Part shown: piece by piece, positions 52,622-62,301 of the stretch
How the letters are laid out: each line of letters starts with the position of its first letter
How positions within the stretch are numbered: position 1 is the first letter of the stretch
DNA from: Chryseobacterium sp. SORGH_AS_0447
GTDB lineage: Bacteria > Bacteroidota > Bacteroidia > Flavobacteriales > Weeksellaceae
DNA: 64,000 nt
Assembly: GCF_030818695.1 (NCBI RefSeq)
Contig: NZ_JAUTAR010000001.1
Span: forward strand, 124,001-188,000
Direction of reading: 5' to 3'
Position numbers and translations under genes: made by a program
The notes under the pieces: model-generated
Told to the model about the DNA's origin: nothing
Databases searched by the model: none
The model's input: the letters and a program-made list of their open reading frames with translations, nothing else

Positions 52622-53107
52622 TTAATCGGAATCTTTGTCTGCAACAAAAAAGTCATCCGCATCTTCTCCGATCGGGATATAAAGCCTTTCCCAGACTTTG
52701 CTTTTCACCATATCCCAGCTGTGCCCTTTTCCTTTCAGGTCTTCCGCCAGCAATACGGTTCCGGGTTTGATTATAAAGGTGGAACCATCGGTTACTTTGA
52801 ATCTGATTTTACCTTTGATGGTGATTACATACTGCCTTCTCGGTGCCGGATGTGCATTTTTCTCCCAGTCTTCGGTTTTGTTGCTCATCCAGAAAGTCGT
52901 GGTGTTCATGTGCTTCAGCGTCGGAATTTTTCCTTTTTCAAAAGTGCAGGTACCGTCGGGCTTATTGATGAGCCTGATGGCCGGAATAGATTCCGTGGTC
53001 TCTTCTACTTTAACGCTGACGTGTTTTTTGTGATGATCTTGTGCATTCATAAAACTCATAGTTGAAAATGCTACAACAAGGCTCATGCCTTTAACAAAGT
53101 TTTTCAT
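52622..53107 (-). CDS. Secreted cupin-like protein
   Basis: A 161-residue exported protein with a signal peptide (1-23, ending FMNAQ). Its C-terminal half is cupin-like: KGKIRFKVTDGSTFIIKPG and LLAEDLKGKGHSWDMV. A ligand or metal is not obvious. The ORF extends upstream to 53371, but that part is the shadow of the preceding gene; MKNFVKGMSLV (53107) is the start. Third gene of the porin operon. Confidence 0.8.
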   Translation of the reverse strand: MKNFVKGMSLVVAFSTMSFMNAQDHHKKHVSVKVEETTESIPAIRLINKPDGTCTFEKGKIPTLKHMNTTTFWMSNKTEDWEKNAHPAPRRQYVITIKGKIRFKVTDGSTFIIKPGTVLLAEDLKGKGHSWDMVKSKVWERLYIPIGEDADDFFVADKDSD

Positions 53108-53126
53108 TTTTAAATAAGATTCTTTT

Positions 53127-53549
53127 TTATGGGTGGTAAACGGTATCATGAACCAGCATTCTTTCAAAGAACGGCTTGTATTTCTGTACAAGTGCAAGGT
53201 GTTCCGGCAGCTTTCCGTAAGCTTCAAGCTCTTCCAGGCTGTCGAATTCCATCGAGGCGTTATAGGTAAAGCTGTTGTCCAGAACATTTCTCGGACTGGA
53301 GGCTGCCGGTCTTCCGTAACGCAGGTTTTTCTGGTAAGGAAGTTTGGCCAGCCCTTTGAAAAAGTTCTCAAACGCTGTCACTTCAGCTTCGGAAAGATCT
53401 TTTCTGAGCCAGAATAATAAATAATGGAAGTACACTTTTTTCTTTTTTATAGGGTTAAACATCGGTAAGGCAGAGGCAAACAGGTTCCCGGAAACCAACA
53501 GCAGTGCAGAAGCCTGTACCGAACGGAATAAAAATTTTCTTCTTTCCAT
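53127..53549 (-). CDS. Exported Dabb-domain protein
   Basis: A 140-residue protein with a Tat/Sec-like signal (MERRKFLFRS, then hydrophobic 13-30) and a stress-responsive A/B-barrel (Dabb) domain: VYFHYLLFWLRKDLSEAE, FTYNASMEFDSLEELEAYG and the terminal HDTVYHP. Dabb domains are small dimeric ferredoxin-like folds of varied role. It lies between the porin and cupin genes, 51 nt after the porin. Confidence 0.85.
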   Translation of the reverse strand: MERRKFLFRSVQASALLLVSGNLFASALPMFNPIKKKKVYFHYLLFWLRKDLSEAEVTAFENFFKGLAKLPYQKNLRYGRPAASSPRNVLDNSFTYNASMEFDSLEELEAYGKLPEHLALVQKYKPFFERMLVHDTVYHP

Positions 53550-53600
53550 AATAATTAATTTTGTTTAGAGGTTTGTGTCGCCCGGTGGGCAGGCATTTGT

Positions 53601-54929
53601 TTAATTAAAATCAATCCTGTATTTCAGCACGAACTGCCATTTCCGGTCTGAAGCAACGGCATTGCCGGCAGCATCCGGTGTAAAGACAGGACGGTTCTGG
53701 GCATCGAAGGTGAACCTTGAAGACATCCCGCTCATCAGCAGGGAGATTCCGGCATCATAAATCACGGCATTGTCATGAAGCCCTTTCAGATCAGACAGCT
53801 GCACCCCTACTGCAGGCTGTAGCTGCAGGTTTTTCTTTTCTTTGTTTAAATAAGGCAGCGTTCCACCAAACTGGAGATAATAGGTATTCCCGGTTCCGAT
53901 CACAGGCATCGCATTTCCGGCCCCGTTAAGGCTTGCCAGGGAAGCATCTACCGAAGTTGCCGGGTTATTGGTTCCTACATAACGGACGTAATTCGGACCG
54001 TAATCGTTGTGCATCGCCATGGCATACGCACTTACGGAAGTTCCTTTTTCCTTATTCAGCGGAGCATCATAGAACAGGTCTACGGCAAAGCTCTTCATAT
54101 CATCATTCACCGTATTCTTGGCGGCATCCTGATGCCACAGCGCATTGTGGATGTAATCAAATCCTGCTCCCAGGCTCAGGACATTCTTTTTCCCGACATA
54201 CGTTCCCGAATTGAATGGGGTCGAAATGTTTTCCGTATCCAGGAAAGCATACCTGAAATATCCTGAAAAATCTTTATGGGGCGAATTTTTACTGAAGGTA
54301 GATACATTCGGTTTCGGTTCGGCAGTCGCCATGGTATACGGATCTGCAACAACCAGCCGGTAATCGAATTTTCCAAGCTGCCCTTTGATATAGGCGCTGA
54401 GTTCCCTCACGGTATAATCCGTGGCACCGGCATTGGATGTAGCGTAGGCCGGAAGGTCATACAGCAGCGTGTTCAAAGGCCCTGTTGTAAAACGGGAAAG
54501 CCCTCTCCAGGTGGAACGCCCGGCCCCGAAAGCGATTTTATCATTAAAAGAATATTCTGCATAGGCGTCCAGCAAATCGAAATAATTGCTGCCTTTCGCC
54601 GTTACGTTCACATTGGTGGTTCCTCCCTGAAGCACAAACATCAGTTTTTCCGTCGGTTTGTATGTCATTTTTACCCTTACCCTGCGTAGTGAAAGATCGG
54701 ATACGTCTGATTTTGCATCGTTGTTGATCATGCTTCCCGGGTTCAGCTGGGCATAACGTGCCCACAGCTCCGCATATCCGCTGAAAGAGATATACCGGGA
54801 ATGCTGTTCATTGAGATAATGGGTAAGTGCGGGATTATTGAAATCGTTTTTTTTCTGTGCTTCTGCGGTCTGGCTCATCCCAATCAGTAACGCTGCGATA
54901 AGCCCGGTTTTAATATACCTTTTGTCCAT
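53601..54929 (-). CDS. Outer-membrane porin-like protein
   Basis: A 442-residue outer-membrane beta-barrel. Signal peptide (1-24, ending AEAQ) then barrel strands typical of phosphate-selective/O-P-type or general porins (SGYAELWARYAQL, DLSLRRVRVKMTYKPTEKLMFVLQGG, FAFGAGRS-type turns) and a C-terminal aromatic strand (FVLKYRIDFN). It heads an operon with Dabb and cupin genes, and is divergent from a two-component system. Substrate unknown. Confidence 0.88.
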   Translation of the reverse strand: MDKRYIKTGLIAALLIGMSQTAEAQKKNDFNNPALTHYLNEQHSRYISFSGYAELWARYAQLNPGSMINNDAKSDVSDLSLRRVRVKMTYKPTEKLMFVLQGGTTNVNVTAKGSNYFDLLDAYAEYSFNDKIAFGAGRSTWRGLSRFTTGPLNTLLYDLPAYATSNAGATDYTVRELSAYIKGQLGKFDYRLVVADPYTMATAEPKPNVSTFSKNSPHKDFSGYFRYAFLDTENISTPFNSGTYVGKKNVLSLGAGFDYIHNALWHQDAAKNTVNDDMKSFAVDLFYDAPLNKEKGTSVSAYAMAMHNDYGPNYVRYVGTNNPATSVDASLASLNGAGNAMPVIGTGNTYYLQFGGTLPYLNKEKKNLQLQPAVGVQLSDLKGLHDNAVIYDAGISLLMSGMSSRFTFDAQNRPVFTPDAAGNAVASDRKWQFVLKYRIDFN

Positions 54930-54964
54930 AGTGTCTTGATCCTCTTTTCGTTGTTTTGACGGGA

Positions 54965-54972
54965 CAAAATTA
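54965..54972 (-). promoter_or_regulatory. -7 element of the porin operon
   Basis: TAATTTTG on the minus strand matches TAnnTTTG, 35 nt upstream of the porin ATG. Confidence 0.6.
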
Positions 54973-54994
54973 GTTTTGAAAATCCGGGAACCTC

Positions 54995-55027
54995 ATTAGA
55001 AAACTATTAGAAAACCTTTAGAAAATC
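54995..55027. promoter_or_regulatory. Three tandem 11-nt repeats, probable response-regulator site
   Basis: ATTAGAAAACT, ATTAGAAAACC and TTTAGAAAATC follow each other without gap. They lie 22 nt upstream of the porin -7 box, where an OmpR-type activator would bind, and between the divergent porin and regulator genes. Confidence 0.75.
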
Positions 55028-55069
55028 ATTAATCCGGAGATTCTGTTTTTCCGGTTGTAAAATATGAAA

Positions 55070-55077
55070 TACTTTTG
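55070..55077 (+). promoter_or_regulatory. -7 element of the response regulator gene
   Basis: TACTTTTG matches TAnnTTTG, 80 nt upstream of the ATG at 55158. Confidence 0.5.
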
Positions 55078-55157
55078 TATGGGATTTGTACGACATCGGA
55101 ATCAGACTTTTAAAAGTGTATTCCGTTTAAGATTCCTACCCAAAAATAGTATTCCAG

Positions 55158-55847
55158 ATGAAAATATTAATCATAGAAGATAATGCCCGGGTTTCTGCAC
55201 TGCTGAAAAGGGGCCTTGAAAGCCAGGGCTATCAGATCTATATTTCTGAAGATGCGGAAGATGCCCTGATCCTGGCAGACCGGATTGCTTTTGAGCTCAT
55301 CATTACCGACATCATGCTGCCCCAGATGAGCGGAATTGAATTCAGCAAGATCATCAAGCAGAAACATCCTGACCTTCCAATCATTATGCTGACCGCTTTG
55401 GGAACGATTGATGAAAAAATCGAAGGATTTGATGCCGGTGCCGATGATTACATGGTGAAGCCTTTTGAAATCCGGGAACTGTATGCGAGAATCAAAGCTA
55501 TTCTGCTGAGGAAATCATTGTTGCCCAAGAAAGATGAAGAAACAGATATTATTCAGTATCATCACCTTGCCATTCACCGGAAGACCAACCGCGTATTCCG
55601 TGATGAGAAGGAAATCATTCTTACGCCGAAGGAATTCAGGCTGCTTGTTTTCCTTGTGACCCATGCAGACCGCATCCTGACCCGGGAAGAAATTGCGGAA
55701 AATGTCTGGGGCAACCATTTTGATACCGGCACCAATTATATTGATGTCTACATTGCCTATCTGCGTAAGAAAATCGATAAGGATTTTGACGAGAAACTGA
55801 TTCATACCAAACCCGGCACAGGGTTTATTTTTACCCGCAATCTATGA
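55158..55847 (+). CDS. OmpR-family response regulator
   Basis: A 229-residue regulator. Receiver domain with EDN near residue 7, phosphoryl-acceptor Asp in LIITDIMLPQMSG, Thr in MLTALGTIDE and Lys in MVKPFEIREL; a winged-helix domain with LTPKEFRLLVFLV and TNYIDVYIAYLRKKI. Its stop overlaps the downstream kinase start by 4 nt. The probable target is the divergent porin operon through the repeats at 54995. Confidence 0.95.
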   Translation: MKILIIEDNARVSALLKRGLESQGYQIYISEDAEDALILADRIAFELIITDIMLPQMSGIEFSKIIKQKHPDLPIIMLTALGTIDEKIEGFDAGADDYMVKPFEIRELYARIKAILLRKSLLPKKDEETDIIQYHHLAIHRKTNRVFRDEKEIILTPKEFRLLVFLVTHADRILTREEIAENVWGNHFDTGTNYIDVYIAYLRKKIDKDFDEKLIHTKPGTGFIFTRNL

Positions 55848-57235
55848 AAATTGCTACCAGAACAGCCCTGATATACGCATTGCTTACCGCTGGCATCCTC
55901 TTTATTTTTGCCTACGTCGTTTATTTTGTATCCGAAAAGAACAGGAATGATGAATTTAATGACCGGTTAGGCTACAAAATCATCTGGAGGGCAGAATTTA
56001 TTTTCGATGCCGATATTGATGATTATAAAATAAAAAGGCTCCACGAACGGAATAAAAAAATGCTGAATGAAGCCGATATCAGTGTTTATAACAGCAAAAA
56101 AAAGCTGATCTTTACAGACATCAGTCCAAGCTCGAAAAACCCGTATTATCTTAACCGCCTGATCAGGACAGGAAAGGATAAGCTCACCTGGCAGCGGAGA
56201 GAGCGGCAGTACATGGCTTTCAGGTATGAATTTGACGGTGAAAATTATTACATCATCGGAAGTGCCGTGGATGTAACGGGGCTAGCGCACATCCGGGAGT
56301 TCAGGGAAGATATTATCGTCATTTATATCATCTCCGTTCTCATCATCTTCGTTACCGGCTTTTTGTTTTCCTATTATACATTAAAGCCTCTGAAAGACAT
56401 TATCATCCAGATCCGCGATATTTCAGAACACAACCTTCATAAAAGACTGGTGGTTCCCAAAGCGAAGGACGAAATTTATGAGCTTACCGAAACTTTTAAT
56501 TCTACTTTTAACCGGCTGGAAAAATCCTTCAGCAACCATCGACAGTTTGTGACCACGATCTCCCACGAATTCCGGACACCGCTTTCCACTATGATCGCCG
56601 AACTGGAGCTTGCCAAAGAACTGAATGTAACGCTGGAAGATTATAAACTGTCCATTAACAATGCCCTTGAAGACGCCACCCATGCTTCCCAGCTTTCTTC
56701 TGCCCTGCTGGATTTTGCACGCGCGAGCTATGATGCATCCCAGATCAGCTTTACCGACCTCCGTGTTGATGAAATCCTGGCAGACGCCAAGGTAGATCTG
56801 CTTCAGAAAAATCAGGAATACAGAATAGGCATTCACTATATGGATAATCTGGCCGATAAGGATGAAAGCAATTATGATTTCCACGGAAACCCTTACCTGC
56901 TGAAAATAGCCTTTCTGAACCTCATGGAAAATGCCTGTAAATACTCATCGGACAGAAGCTGCTTCGTGGAGATTGAAGTTCACCACCAGGTTCTGGACAT
57001 CCGCTTTATCGATCATGGTATCGGGATTGATGAAAACGACCGGGATAAAATTTTCGACCTTTTTTACCGCGGAGCCAATAAAAATAAGGAAAAAGGCAAT
57101 GGCATCGGGTTATCGATCGTGAAAAGAATCATTGAAATGCATCAGGGAATGATTTTGCTCTCTTCCGTACCCGGTAAAGGAAGCATTTTCCAGGTACGTT
57201 TTATTTCTGACCATAAAAAAAGCAGCCTTACATAA
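55844..57235 (+). CDS. HAMP-containing sensor histidine kinase
   Basis: A 463-residue membrane kinase: TM helices at about 8-28 and 160-180, a short periplasmic sensor between, a HAMP domain, then TTISHEFRTPL (acceptor His), NLMENACKYS, DHGIGID and GNGIGLSIV. The start overlaps the regulator stop by 4 nt, so both are coupled. The sensed signal is unknown; the small periplasmic domain is like that of Cus/Czc-type metal sensors, but this is weak. Confidence 0.92.
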   Translation: MKIATRTALIYALLTAGILFIFAYVVYFVSEKNRNDEFNDRLGYKIIWRAEFIFDADIDDYKIKRLHERNKKMLNEADISVYNSKKKLIFTDISPSSKNPYYLNRLIRTGKDKLTWQRRERQYMAFRYEFDGENYYIIGSAVDVTGLAHIREFREDIIVIYIISVLIIFVTGFLFSYYTLKPLKDIIIQIRDISEHNLHKRLVVPKAKDEIYELTETFNSTFNRLEKSFSNHRQFVTTISHEFRTPLSTMIAELELAKELNVTLEDYKLSINNALEDATHASQLSSALLDFARASYDASQISFTDLRVDEILADAKVDLLQKNQEYRIGIHYMDNLADKDESNYDFHGNPYLLKIAFLNLMENACKYSSDRSCFVEIEVHHQVLDIRFIDHGIGIDENDRDKIFDLFYRGANKNKEKGNGIGLSIVKRIIEMHQGMILLSSVPGKGSIFQVRFISDHKKSSLT

Positions 57236-57246
57236 GACTGCTTTTC
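57215..57246. terminator. Bidirectional terminator
   Basis: AAAAAGCAG...CTGCTTTT with an inner CTTA/TAAG pair, overlapping the kinase stop codon, between convergent genes. Confidence 0.75.
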
Positions 57247-57265
57247 TATTTTATTTATTCTGTTT

Positions 57266-58021
57266 TTATGCCTTCAGCCACTCCGATTTGGAAAGATAGT
57301 TCTGATCCGGATAATAGATGAAAAGAAGATTTCTTCCTTTGATCGTATTGATGATCGGCTGGGTAAGCTCCCTCGGAACGGCCGGACATCCCCAGCTTCT
57401 TCCAATTCTCTTGTGCGTAGCGGCAAACTGATCGCTTACATAATCGGCACCGTGCATTACGATTGCTCTCCTGTAAGCCGCATCATTAAATCCTTTGTCC
57501 ATTCCCAAGAGTTTCAGAGAATACCCGTTGTCCCCCTGGTAAGTAGCATCCGTGATATAAAATCCTAAGCTGCTCTGCAACGAACTTTCCGTGTTAGAAA
57601 AATTCGTCGCAAATTCTTCGCCTGTATTTTTACCGTGTGCTACGAGTGAGTTGAACAACACTTTTTTCTCATTCATATCAATTACCCAAAGTCTTTTGGT
57701 ATTGGAAGACATGGAAAAATCGCATACCGTAAGCAGATGGGAATCCGGATTAAGAAGACCTGCTTTTTTCAGGTTTTCAAATCCTGTCATGGCTTTAAAG
57801 AAAACGTCGGGATTAAGCTCGTGGCCTTGTTCAAAAGTGATGGAGTGGTATAATTCTTCGGATGAAGACATGGTCTTTTCTGCTTTCACAGAATTCATTT
57901 CAACTGATTTTTCAATTCTTTTGGTATTGGTTTCATTTCTCATCACGGCCTTTTCAGGAGACCCGTAGAATGAAGTGGTAATCATATAAACAATACCGAG
58001 TACGCTATAAATTCCTTTCAT
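57266..58021 (-). CDS. L,D-transpeptidase-family secreted enzyme
   Basis: A 251-residue exported murein L,D-transpeptidase catalytic-domain-like protein. Signal anchor in residues 1-18 (KGIYSVLGIVYMI). The C-terminal half has the active-site region: IVMHGADYVS and RSWGCPAVP (catalytic Cys), preceded by LWVIDMNEKK and SLGFYIT. This kind of enzyme may cross-link peptidoglycan or cleave it. I start at 58021 (MKGIYSVL); the extension to 58069 adds a non-conserved hydrophobic part. Confidence 0.88.
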   Translation of the reverse strand: MKGIYSVLGIVYMITTSFYGSPEKAVMRNETNTKRIEKSVEMNSVKAEKTMSSSEELYHSITFEQGHELNPDVFFKAMTGFENLKKAGLLNPDSHLLTVCDFSMSSNTKRLWVIDMNEKKVLFNSLVAHGKNTGEEFATNFSNTESSLQSSLGFYITDATYQGDNGYSLKLLGMDKGFNDAAYRRAIVMHGADYVSDQFAATHKRIGRSWGCPAVPRELTQPIINTIKGRNLLFIYYPDQNYLSKSEWLKA

Positions 58022-58153
58022 TAAAAATATTATGTTAAATACAATTGCGGGACAAATGTATAAAAACATAACGGGTACAGCGTTAAAACTCTAAAAAGTT
58101 TAACGCTATTTAAGAAACTTTAACGTGCTGATTCCTAGATTTTAAACTAATGT

Positions 58154-58597
58154 TTATTTTTCGGAATCTGGAATAAATTCAAGGCTTACAGAGTTCATGC
58201 AGTACCGTAATCCGGTAGGTCGCGGGCCGTCATCAAAGACATGGCCAAGGTGAGAATCGCATCTTTTGCAGAGCACTTCTACCCTTTCCATCCCAAATGC
58301 TGTGTCCCTTTTATAATATACGCCTTCTTTATCCGCTTCAAAAAAACTGGGCCAGCCGCAGCTGCTGGAAAATTTAGCATCCGACCTAAACAGATGGTTT
58401 CCGCAAACAGCACAAAAATACTCTCCTAACTGATCAAACTCGTTATATTTTCCGGTGAAGGGACGTTCCGTAGCCGCTTCCCTGGAGATGGCGTATAGAT
58501 CAGGAGAAAGAATTTTTCTCCATTCCTGATTCGGAATATCCAGTTTGGTACGGTCTGTCCGGGAATAGTATGGATTGTTTTTTGCTTCGTGTTCCAT
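58154..58597 (-). CDS. msrB: Peptide-methionine (R)-S-oxide reductase
   Basis: Reduces methionine-R-sulfoxide in damaged proteins. The 147-residue protein has four zinc cysteines (CAVC and CKRC), SSCGWPSF, HLGHVFDDGP and the catalytic Cys in RYCMNSVSLEF. Normal length and no signal peptide, so it is cytoplasmic. It stands alone. Confidence 0.96.
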   Translation of the reverse strand: MEHEAKNNPYYSRTDRTKLDIPNQEWRKILSPDLYAISREAATERPFTGKYNEFDQLGEYFCAVCGNHLFRSDAKFSSSCGWPSFFEADKEGVYYKRDTAFGMERVEVLCKRCDSHLGHVFDDGPRPTGLRYCMNSVSLEFIPDSEK

Positions 58598-58809
58598 ATC
58601 GTTTGTTTAACGGGTTTATACCAGCTAAAATCAAACCACAACTGGATGAAAGTCTTAAATTTTAACTATTTTTAAGTAATTATTTCCGGCTGATGGTATT
58701 TAATAAAATTTAAAGCATTGATTTCTAATCAATTATTATTTTAAAAAGATTGGACCGCGAATATTAAACTGAAAAGAAACTCATCAATAATAACCGTATA
58801 CCGAACCTT

Positions 58810-60054
58810 ATGAATGATGAAGCAAAGAGAAAACAACTGAATAAATACAAGGCCTTCGCCACCGGGCTGTTCCTTCTGATGGCCGTTATTTTTGTTATTA
58901 CCACTCTTCTACAGAAGCGTATGGATTCCCATTGGATCGGCTATGTCCGCGCTTTTTCCGAAGCCGCCATGGTGGGTGCACTTGCCGACTGGTTTGCCGT
59001 AACCGCTCTGTTCCGCCATCCGCTGGGACTTCCGATCCCGCATACCAACCTTATTGAAAACAGCAAGCAGCAGTTGGGTGATAACCTGGGTGGATTTGTA
59101 GTAGAAAACTTCCTGTCTCCCCAAAACATCCGCCCGTACATTCAGAAGCTGAAAATTTCAAATTTTGTCGGGGAATGGCTGGGAAAAGAAAAAAACCAGG
59201 AAATCCTGATCCGGAATATTTCAGACATTGTCCTTGACATCCTGAATAAGCTTGATGATGCGGAGGTGAGCCAGTTTATCAGCCGGAAAGTCTCTGAAAT
59301 GGCAGGTGACATCAAACTCAATAAAATTGTAGGCAATGGGATTACCTATATCACGGAGAAGAATGACCATCAGCGGATGGTCACCAGCTTGTCTTCACAG
59401 ATCAAAAATTACATTCTTGAAAACAGCGAGCTGATTAAAGAACGTGTCCGGAAAGGCAGTTACACCTTTATCCCAGCTTTTGTCGATAATAAGATTGCCG
59501 AAAAGGTCACTACCGGTCTTTCCGACTTTTTTGCCGAAATAGAAGCAGATCCTAAGCACGAAATAAGAGATCTGATTACGAAAAGGATTCAGGAATTCTC
59601 CCGGAATCTGGCTGAAGACCCAAAATGGGAACAGGAATTTACCACCATTAAAAATGACCTTCTGCTGCCGGAAAAATTAAATGAATATTCCCGGGACATC
59701 TGGGCTTCCATCAAAAAAACCGTCACGGAAGAACTTCAGCAGGAGCAGTCTTCCCTGAAAACCTATCTTTCCAAAAACCTGAACGAGTTTGCCCTGAATT
59801 TAAATACCAATGAAACGCTGCAGGCTAAAATTGACAACTGGGTCCGCGTAACGGCTTATAAATACATCCTGAAAAACACCCATCAGTTTGGGAACCTCAT
59901 CAGCTCGACCGTCGGAAACTGGCAGGGAAAGGAATTGAGCGAGAAGCTGGAGCTGGAAGTCGGGAAAGACCTGCAATTCATCCGGGTAAACGGGACCATT
60001 GTCGGCGGGCTGGTCGGATTGATTATTTATACAGTGGCGCATTTTTTTATATGA
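58810..60054 (+). CDS. DUF445 membrane protein
   Basis: A 414-residue protein of the DUF445 family (YjiN/YtbA-like). Two TM regions at the N-terminus (about 17-33 and 50-65, with GALADWFAVTALFRHPLG), a long helical and coiled-coil periplasmic or cytoplasmic middle, and a C-terminal TM (about 398-413, GGLVGLIIYTVAHFF). Function not known. It stands alone, followed by a terminator. Confidence 0.9.
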   Translation: MNDEAKRKQLNKYKAFATGLFLLMAVIFVITTLLQKRMDSHWIGYVRAFSEAAMVGALADWFAVTALFRHPLGLPIPHTNLIENSKQQLGDNLGGFVVENFLSPQNIRPYIQKLKISNFVGEWLGKEKNQEILIRNISDIVLDILNKLDDAEVSQFISRKVSEMAGDIKLNKIVGNGITYITEKNDHQRMVTSLSSQIKNYILENSELIKERVRKGSYTFIPAFVDNKIAEKVTTGLSDFFAEIEADPKHEIRDLITKRIQEFSRNLAEDPKWEQEFTTIKNDLLLPEKLNEYSRDIWASIKKTVTEELQQEQSSLKTYLSKNLNEFALNLNTNETLQAKIDNWVRVTAYKYILKNTHQFGNLISSTVGNWQGKELSEKLELEVGKDLQFIRVNGTIVGGLVGLIIYTVAHFFI

Positions 60055-60161
60055 TTCAACGCAACGACACAGGATTGCACCCTGTGCTGGTTTAAATCGC
60101 TTCTTTGGGGCTCGTCAAAGTTCGCCAGATATTAACAAAAATCATTAGAATACTGATAGAT

Positions 60162-60191
60162 AAAAAGCAACATTTCCAGATGTTGCTTTTA
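60162..60191. terminator. Bidirectional terminator
   Basis: AAAAGCAACAT/ATGTTGCTTTT with a short loop between genes ending at 60054 (+) and 60289 (-). Confidence 0.8.
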
Positions 60192-60288
60192 TTATATATT
60201 TATTTCAATAAGTTCCTCTTATTTTCTGCTCTTCATCTATTAAGCAAATAGCCAGAAGCCAGTTGCCAAGAGCCTCCCGCCAGCAGCA

Positions 60289-61326
60289 CTATCTCGGTAA
60301 ACGGCTTGCTCTTTTAAGGACTTCCCGGTTGATATCGTTGATGAGTTCCGGGCCTTCGTAAATGAAACCAGTATACAACTGCACCAGGCTTGCGCCGGCA
60401 TCCAGTTTTTCGATGGCATCTTTTGCGGAATGGATCCCGCCTACGCCGATGATTGGGAAAGCACGGTTGCTTTTCTCGGAAAGATAGCGGATCATGCGGG
60501 TACTGCGTTCACGGATCGGTTTCCCGCTCAGGCCGCCGTTGCCGATCTGCGCCAGGACTTCCGGTGACGTTTTCAGTCCTTCCCGGTTTACGGAAGTGTT
60601 GGACACAATAACGCCGTCGATTTTCGTTTCTGCGATCAGGTCAATGATCTCATCGAGCTGACGATCATTAAGGTCAGGAGCGATTTTTAAAAGAATCGGT
60701 TTCTGAACGCTTTTGGAAAGGTTGATCTTTTTAACTTCGGTAATCAGCTCACGCAGGTATTCCACATCTTCCAGCTTGGCATGGCTTCCCACATTCGGAC
60801 AGCTTACGTTGAGCACAAAATAATCGACATGCGGATGCAGGCCTTCAAAGCAATGGAGGTAATCGTTGGTGTACTGTTCCGGAGTCGTATCCGTATTTTT
60901 TCCGATGTTTCCACCGATGATGATTTTGCCTTTGTTTCCTTTCAGCTTTTCAATAGCTGCTTCCAGTCCGTCGTTATTGAATCCCATCCGGTTGATGATC
61001 CCGCCGTCTTCGATAAGCCGGAACAGCCTTTTTTTAGGATTCCCGGCCTGTGCCTTCGGCGTCACCGTACCGATTTCCACGAATCCGAACCCAAGATCTG
61101 CCAGTTCATTGAACAGCACCGCATTTTTATCGAACCCGGCAGCAAGTCCGACCGGATTTTTGAACTTCAGTCCGAAGACTTCTCTTTCAAGACGTTTGTC
61201 TTCAATGGGTTTCGGTAAAAACAATTTAGTCAGAAAGCCGAAATTCTTAAGCATCGAGAAGGTAAAATGATGCACGGCTTCAGGATCGAATCTGAAAAGG
61301 ATCGGGCGGATCAGCGATTTGTACAT
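60289..61326 (-). CDS. pyrD: Dihydroorotate dehydrogenase, class 2 layout with Cys base
   Basis: Oxidises dihydroorotate to orotate in pyrimidine synthesis. The 345-residue protein has the class 2 layout: an N-terminal helical membrane-association domain ([13 protein letters not shown]...[12 protein letters not shown], residues 1-40), FMN-barrel motifs [41 protein letters not shown] and [10 protein letters not shown]. The catalytic base in E. coli PyrD is Ser175 in NISSPN; here the segment is NVSCPN and the position is Cys176, as in class 1 enzymes. This is a mixture of features and may be lineage-specific. Confidence 0.94.
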   Translation of the reverse strand: MYKSLIRPILFRFDPEAVHHFTFSMLKNFGFLTKLFLPKPIEDKRLEREVFGLKFKNPVGLAAGFDKNAVLFNELADLGFGFVEIGTVTPKAQAGNPKKRLFRLIEDGGIINRMGFNNDGLEAAIEKLKGNKGKIIIGGNIGKNTDTTPEQYTNDYLHCFEGLHPHVDYFVLNVSCPNVGSHAKLEDVEYLRELITEVKKINLSKSVQKPILLKIAPDLNDRQLDEIIDLIAETKIDGVIVSNTSVNREGLKTSPEVLAQIGNGGLSGKPIRERSTRMIRYLSEKSNRAFPIIGVGGIHSAKDAIEKLDAGASLVQLYTGFIYEGPELINDINREVLKRASRLPR

Positions 61327-61484
61327 GCCTGGTTTTTGAGGTACAAAGATACTGATTTTTAATTGAAATCCTAAATTCTTTGTCAGGCAGGTCGTCTGAT
61401 TTTTTAATTTGAAAATGGAAGAATTTGGAAATTTGAAAATGAGGCAGGACTCATGAAACTGTCAGCCGATGGACGAAGTACATC

Positions 61485-62189
61485 TTAATGATTCTTTACA
61501 TACGCATTCAGGTCAAGCCCGAGGAGATCACCCGCTTCTTTAAACTCTTCGTCTATAGTGGCGGTTACGGTAATTCTTTCGTTAGAAACAGGATGATTGA
61601 AAGTAAGCTGATAGGCATGAAGTGGCATTCGGGTCATGTTAAAAGTCTGCAGCAACAATTTGTTCTGCTTGTTGCAACCGTGTTTGCGGCAACCTAAGAT
61701 CGGATGCAGAATATGCTTAAAATGTTTTCTCAACTGATGAAACCTTCCCGTTTCAGGAATGGCTTCCACCAAACAATACCGGGAAGTCTGATGTTTTAAA
61801 AAAGGTAAAGCGATCTCCGAAGTCTGTAAGCGGCGATAGTAAGTCACAGCATTTTGCTTTACTTCATTTTCATTAATCAAATCATAGTCGATTGTTTCTT
61901 CTTCTTTCGTCCAGCCCCGGAGAATGGCGATGTATTTCTTTTCGACTTCCCTTGTGGCAAACTGCTCACTCATTGCCCTCAGCGTTTCCTTATCTAAAGT
62001 AAACAGCAAAACACCTGAAGTTTTCCGGTCCAGACGGTGTACCGGATATACTTTCTGCCCGATCTGATTCTTTAGTTCCTGAACAGCATAGGTATCTGCT
62101 GTTCCTGCATAAAAGGATTTATGAACAAGCAGTCCGCTGGGTTTGTTGATGGCAATAAGATGTTCGTCACGGTAAAGGATTTCTAGCAT
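61485..62189 (-). CDS. RluA-family pseudouridine synthase (TruC-like)
   Basis: A 234-residue enzyme converting uridine to pseudouridine in tRNA or rRNA. Seen: the catalytic HRLDRKTSGVLLF (Asp), INKPSGLLVHKS, PETGRFHQLRKH and a late MPLHAYQLTF. It lacks an S4 domain. TruC (tRNA U65) is the closest match by size and lack of extra domains. Confidence 0.9.
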   Translation of the reverse strand: MLEILYRDEHLIAINKPSGLLVHKSFYAGTADTYAVQELKNQIGQKVYPVHRLDRKTSGVLLFTLDKETLRAMSEQFATREVEKKYIAILRGWTKEEETIDYDLINENEVKQNAVTYYRRLQTSEIALPFLKHQTSRYCLVEAIPETGRFHQLRKHFKHILHPILGCRKHGCNKQNKLLLQTFNMTRMPLHAYQLTFNHPVSNERITVTATIDEEFKEAGDLLGLDLNAYVKNH

Positions 62190-62301
62190 TCGGCAAAAGT
62201 AGAGATTTTTGACTGATAATCAAGGCAGGACAGAATCCATTCCTTTGCGCCTTCAAACGGCACTCAAACGTTCCCGTTTCTTAACGCGAAAATTCATCAC
62301 T

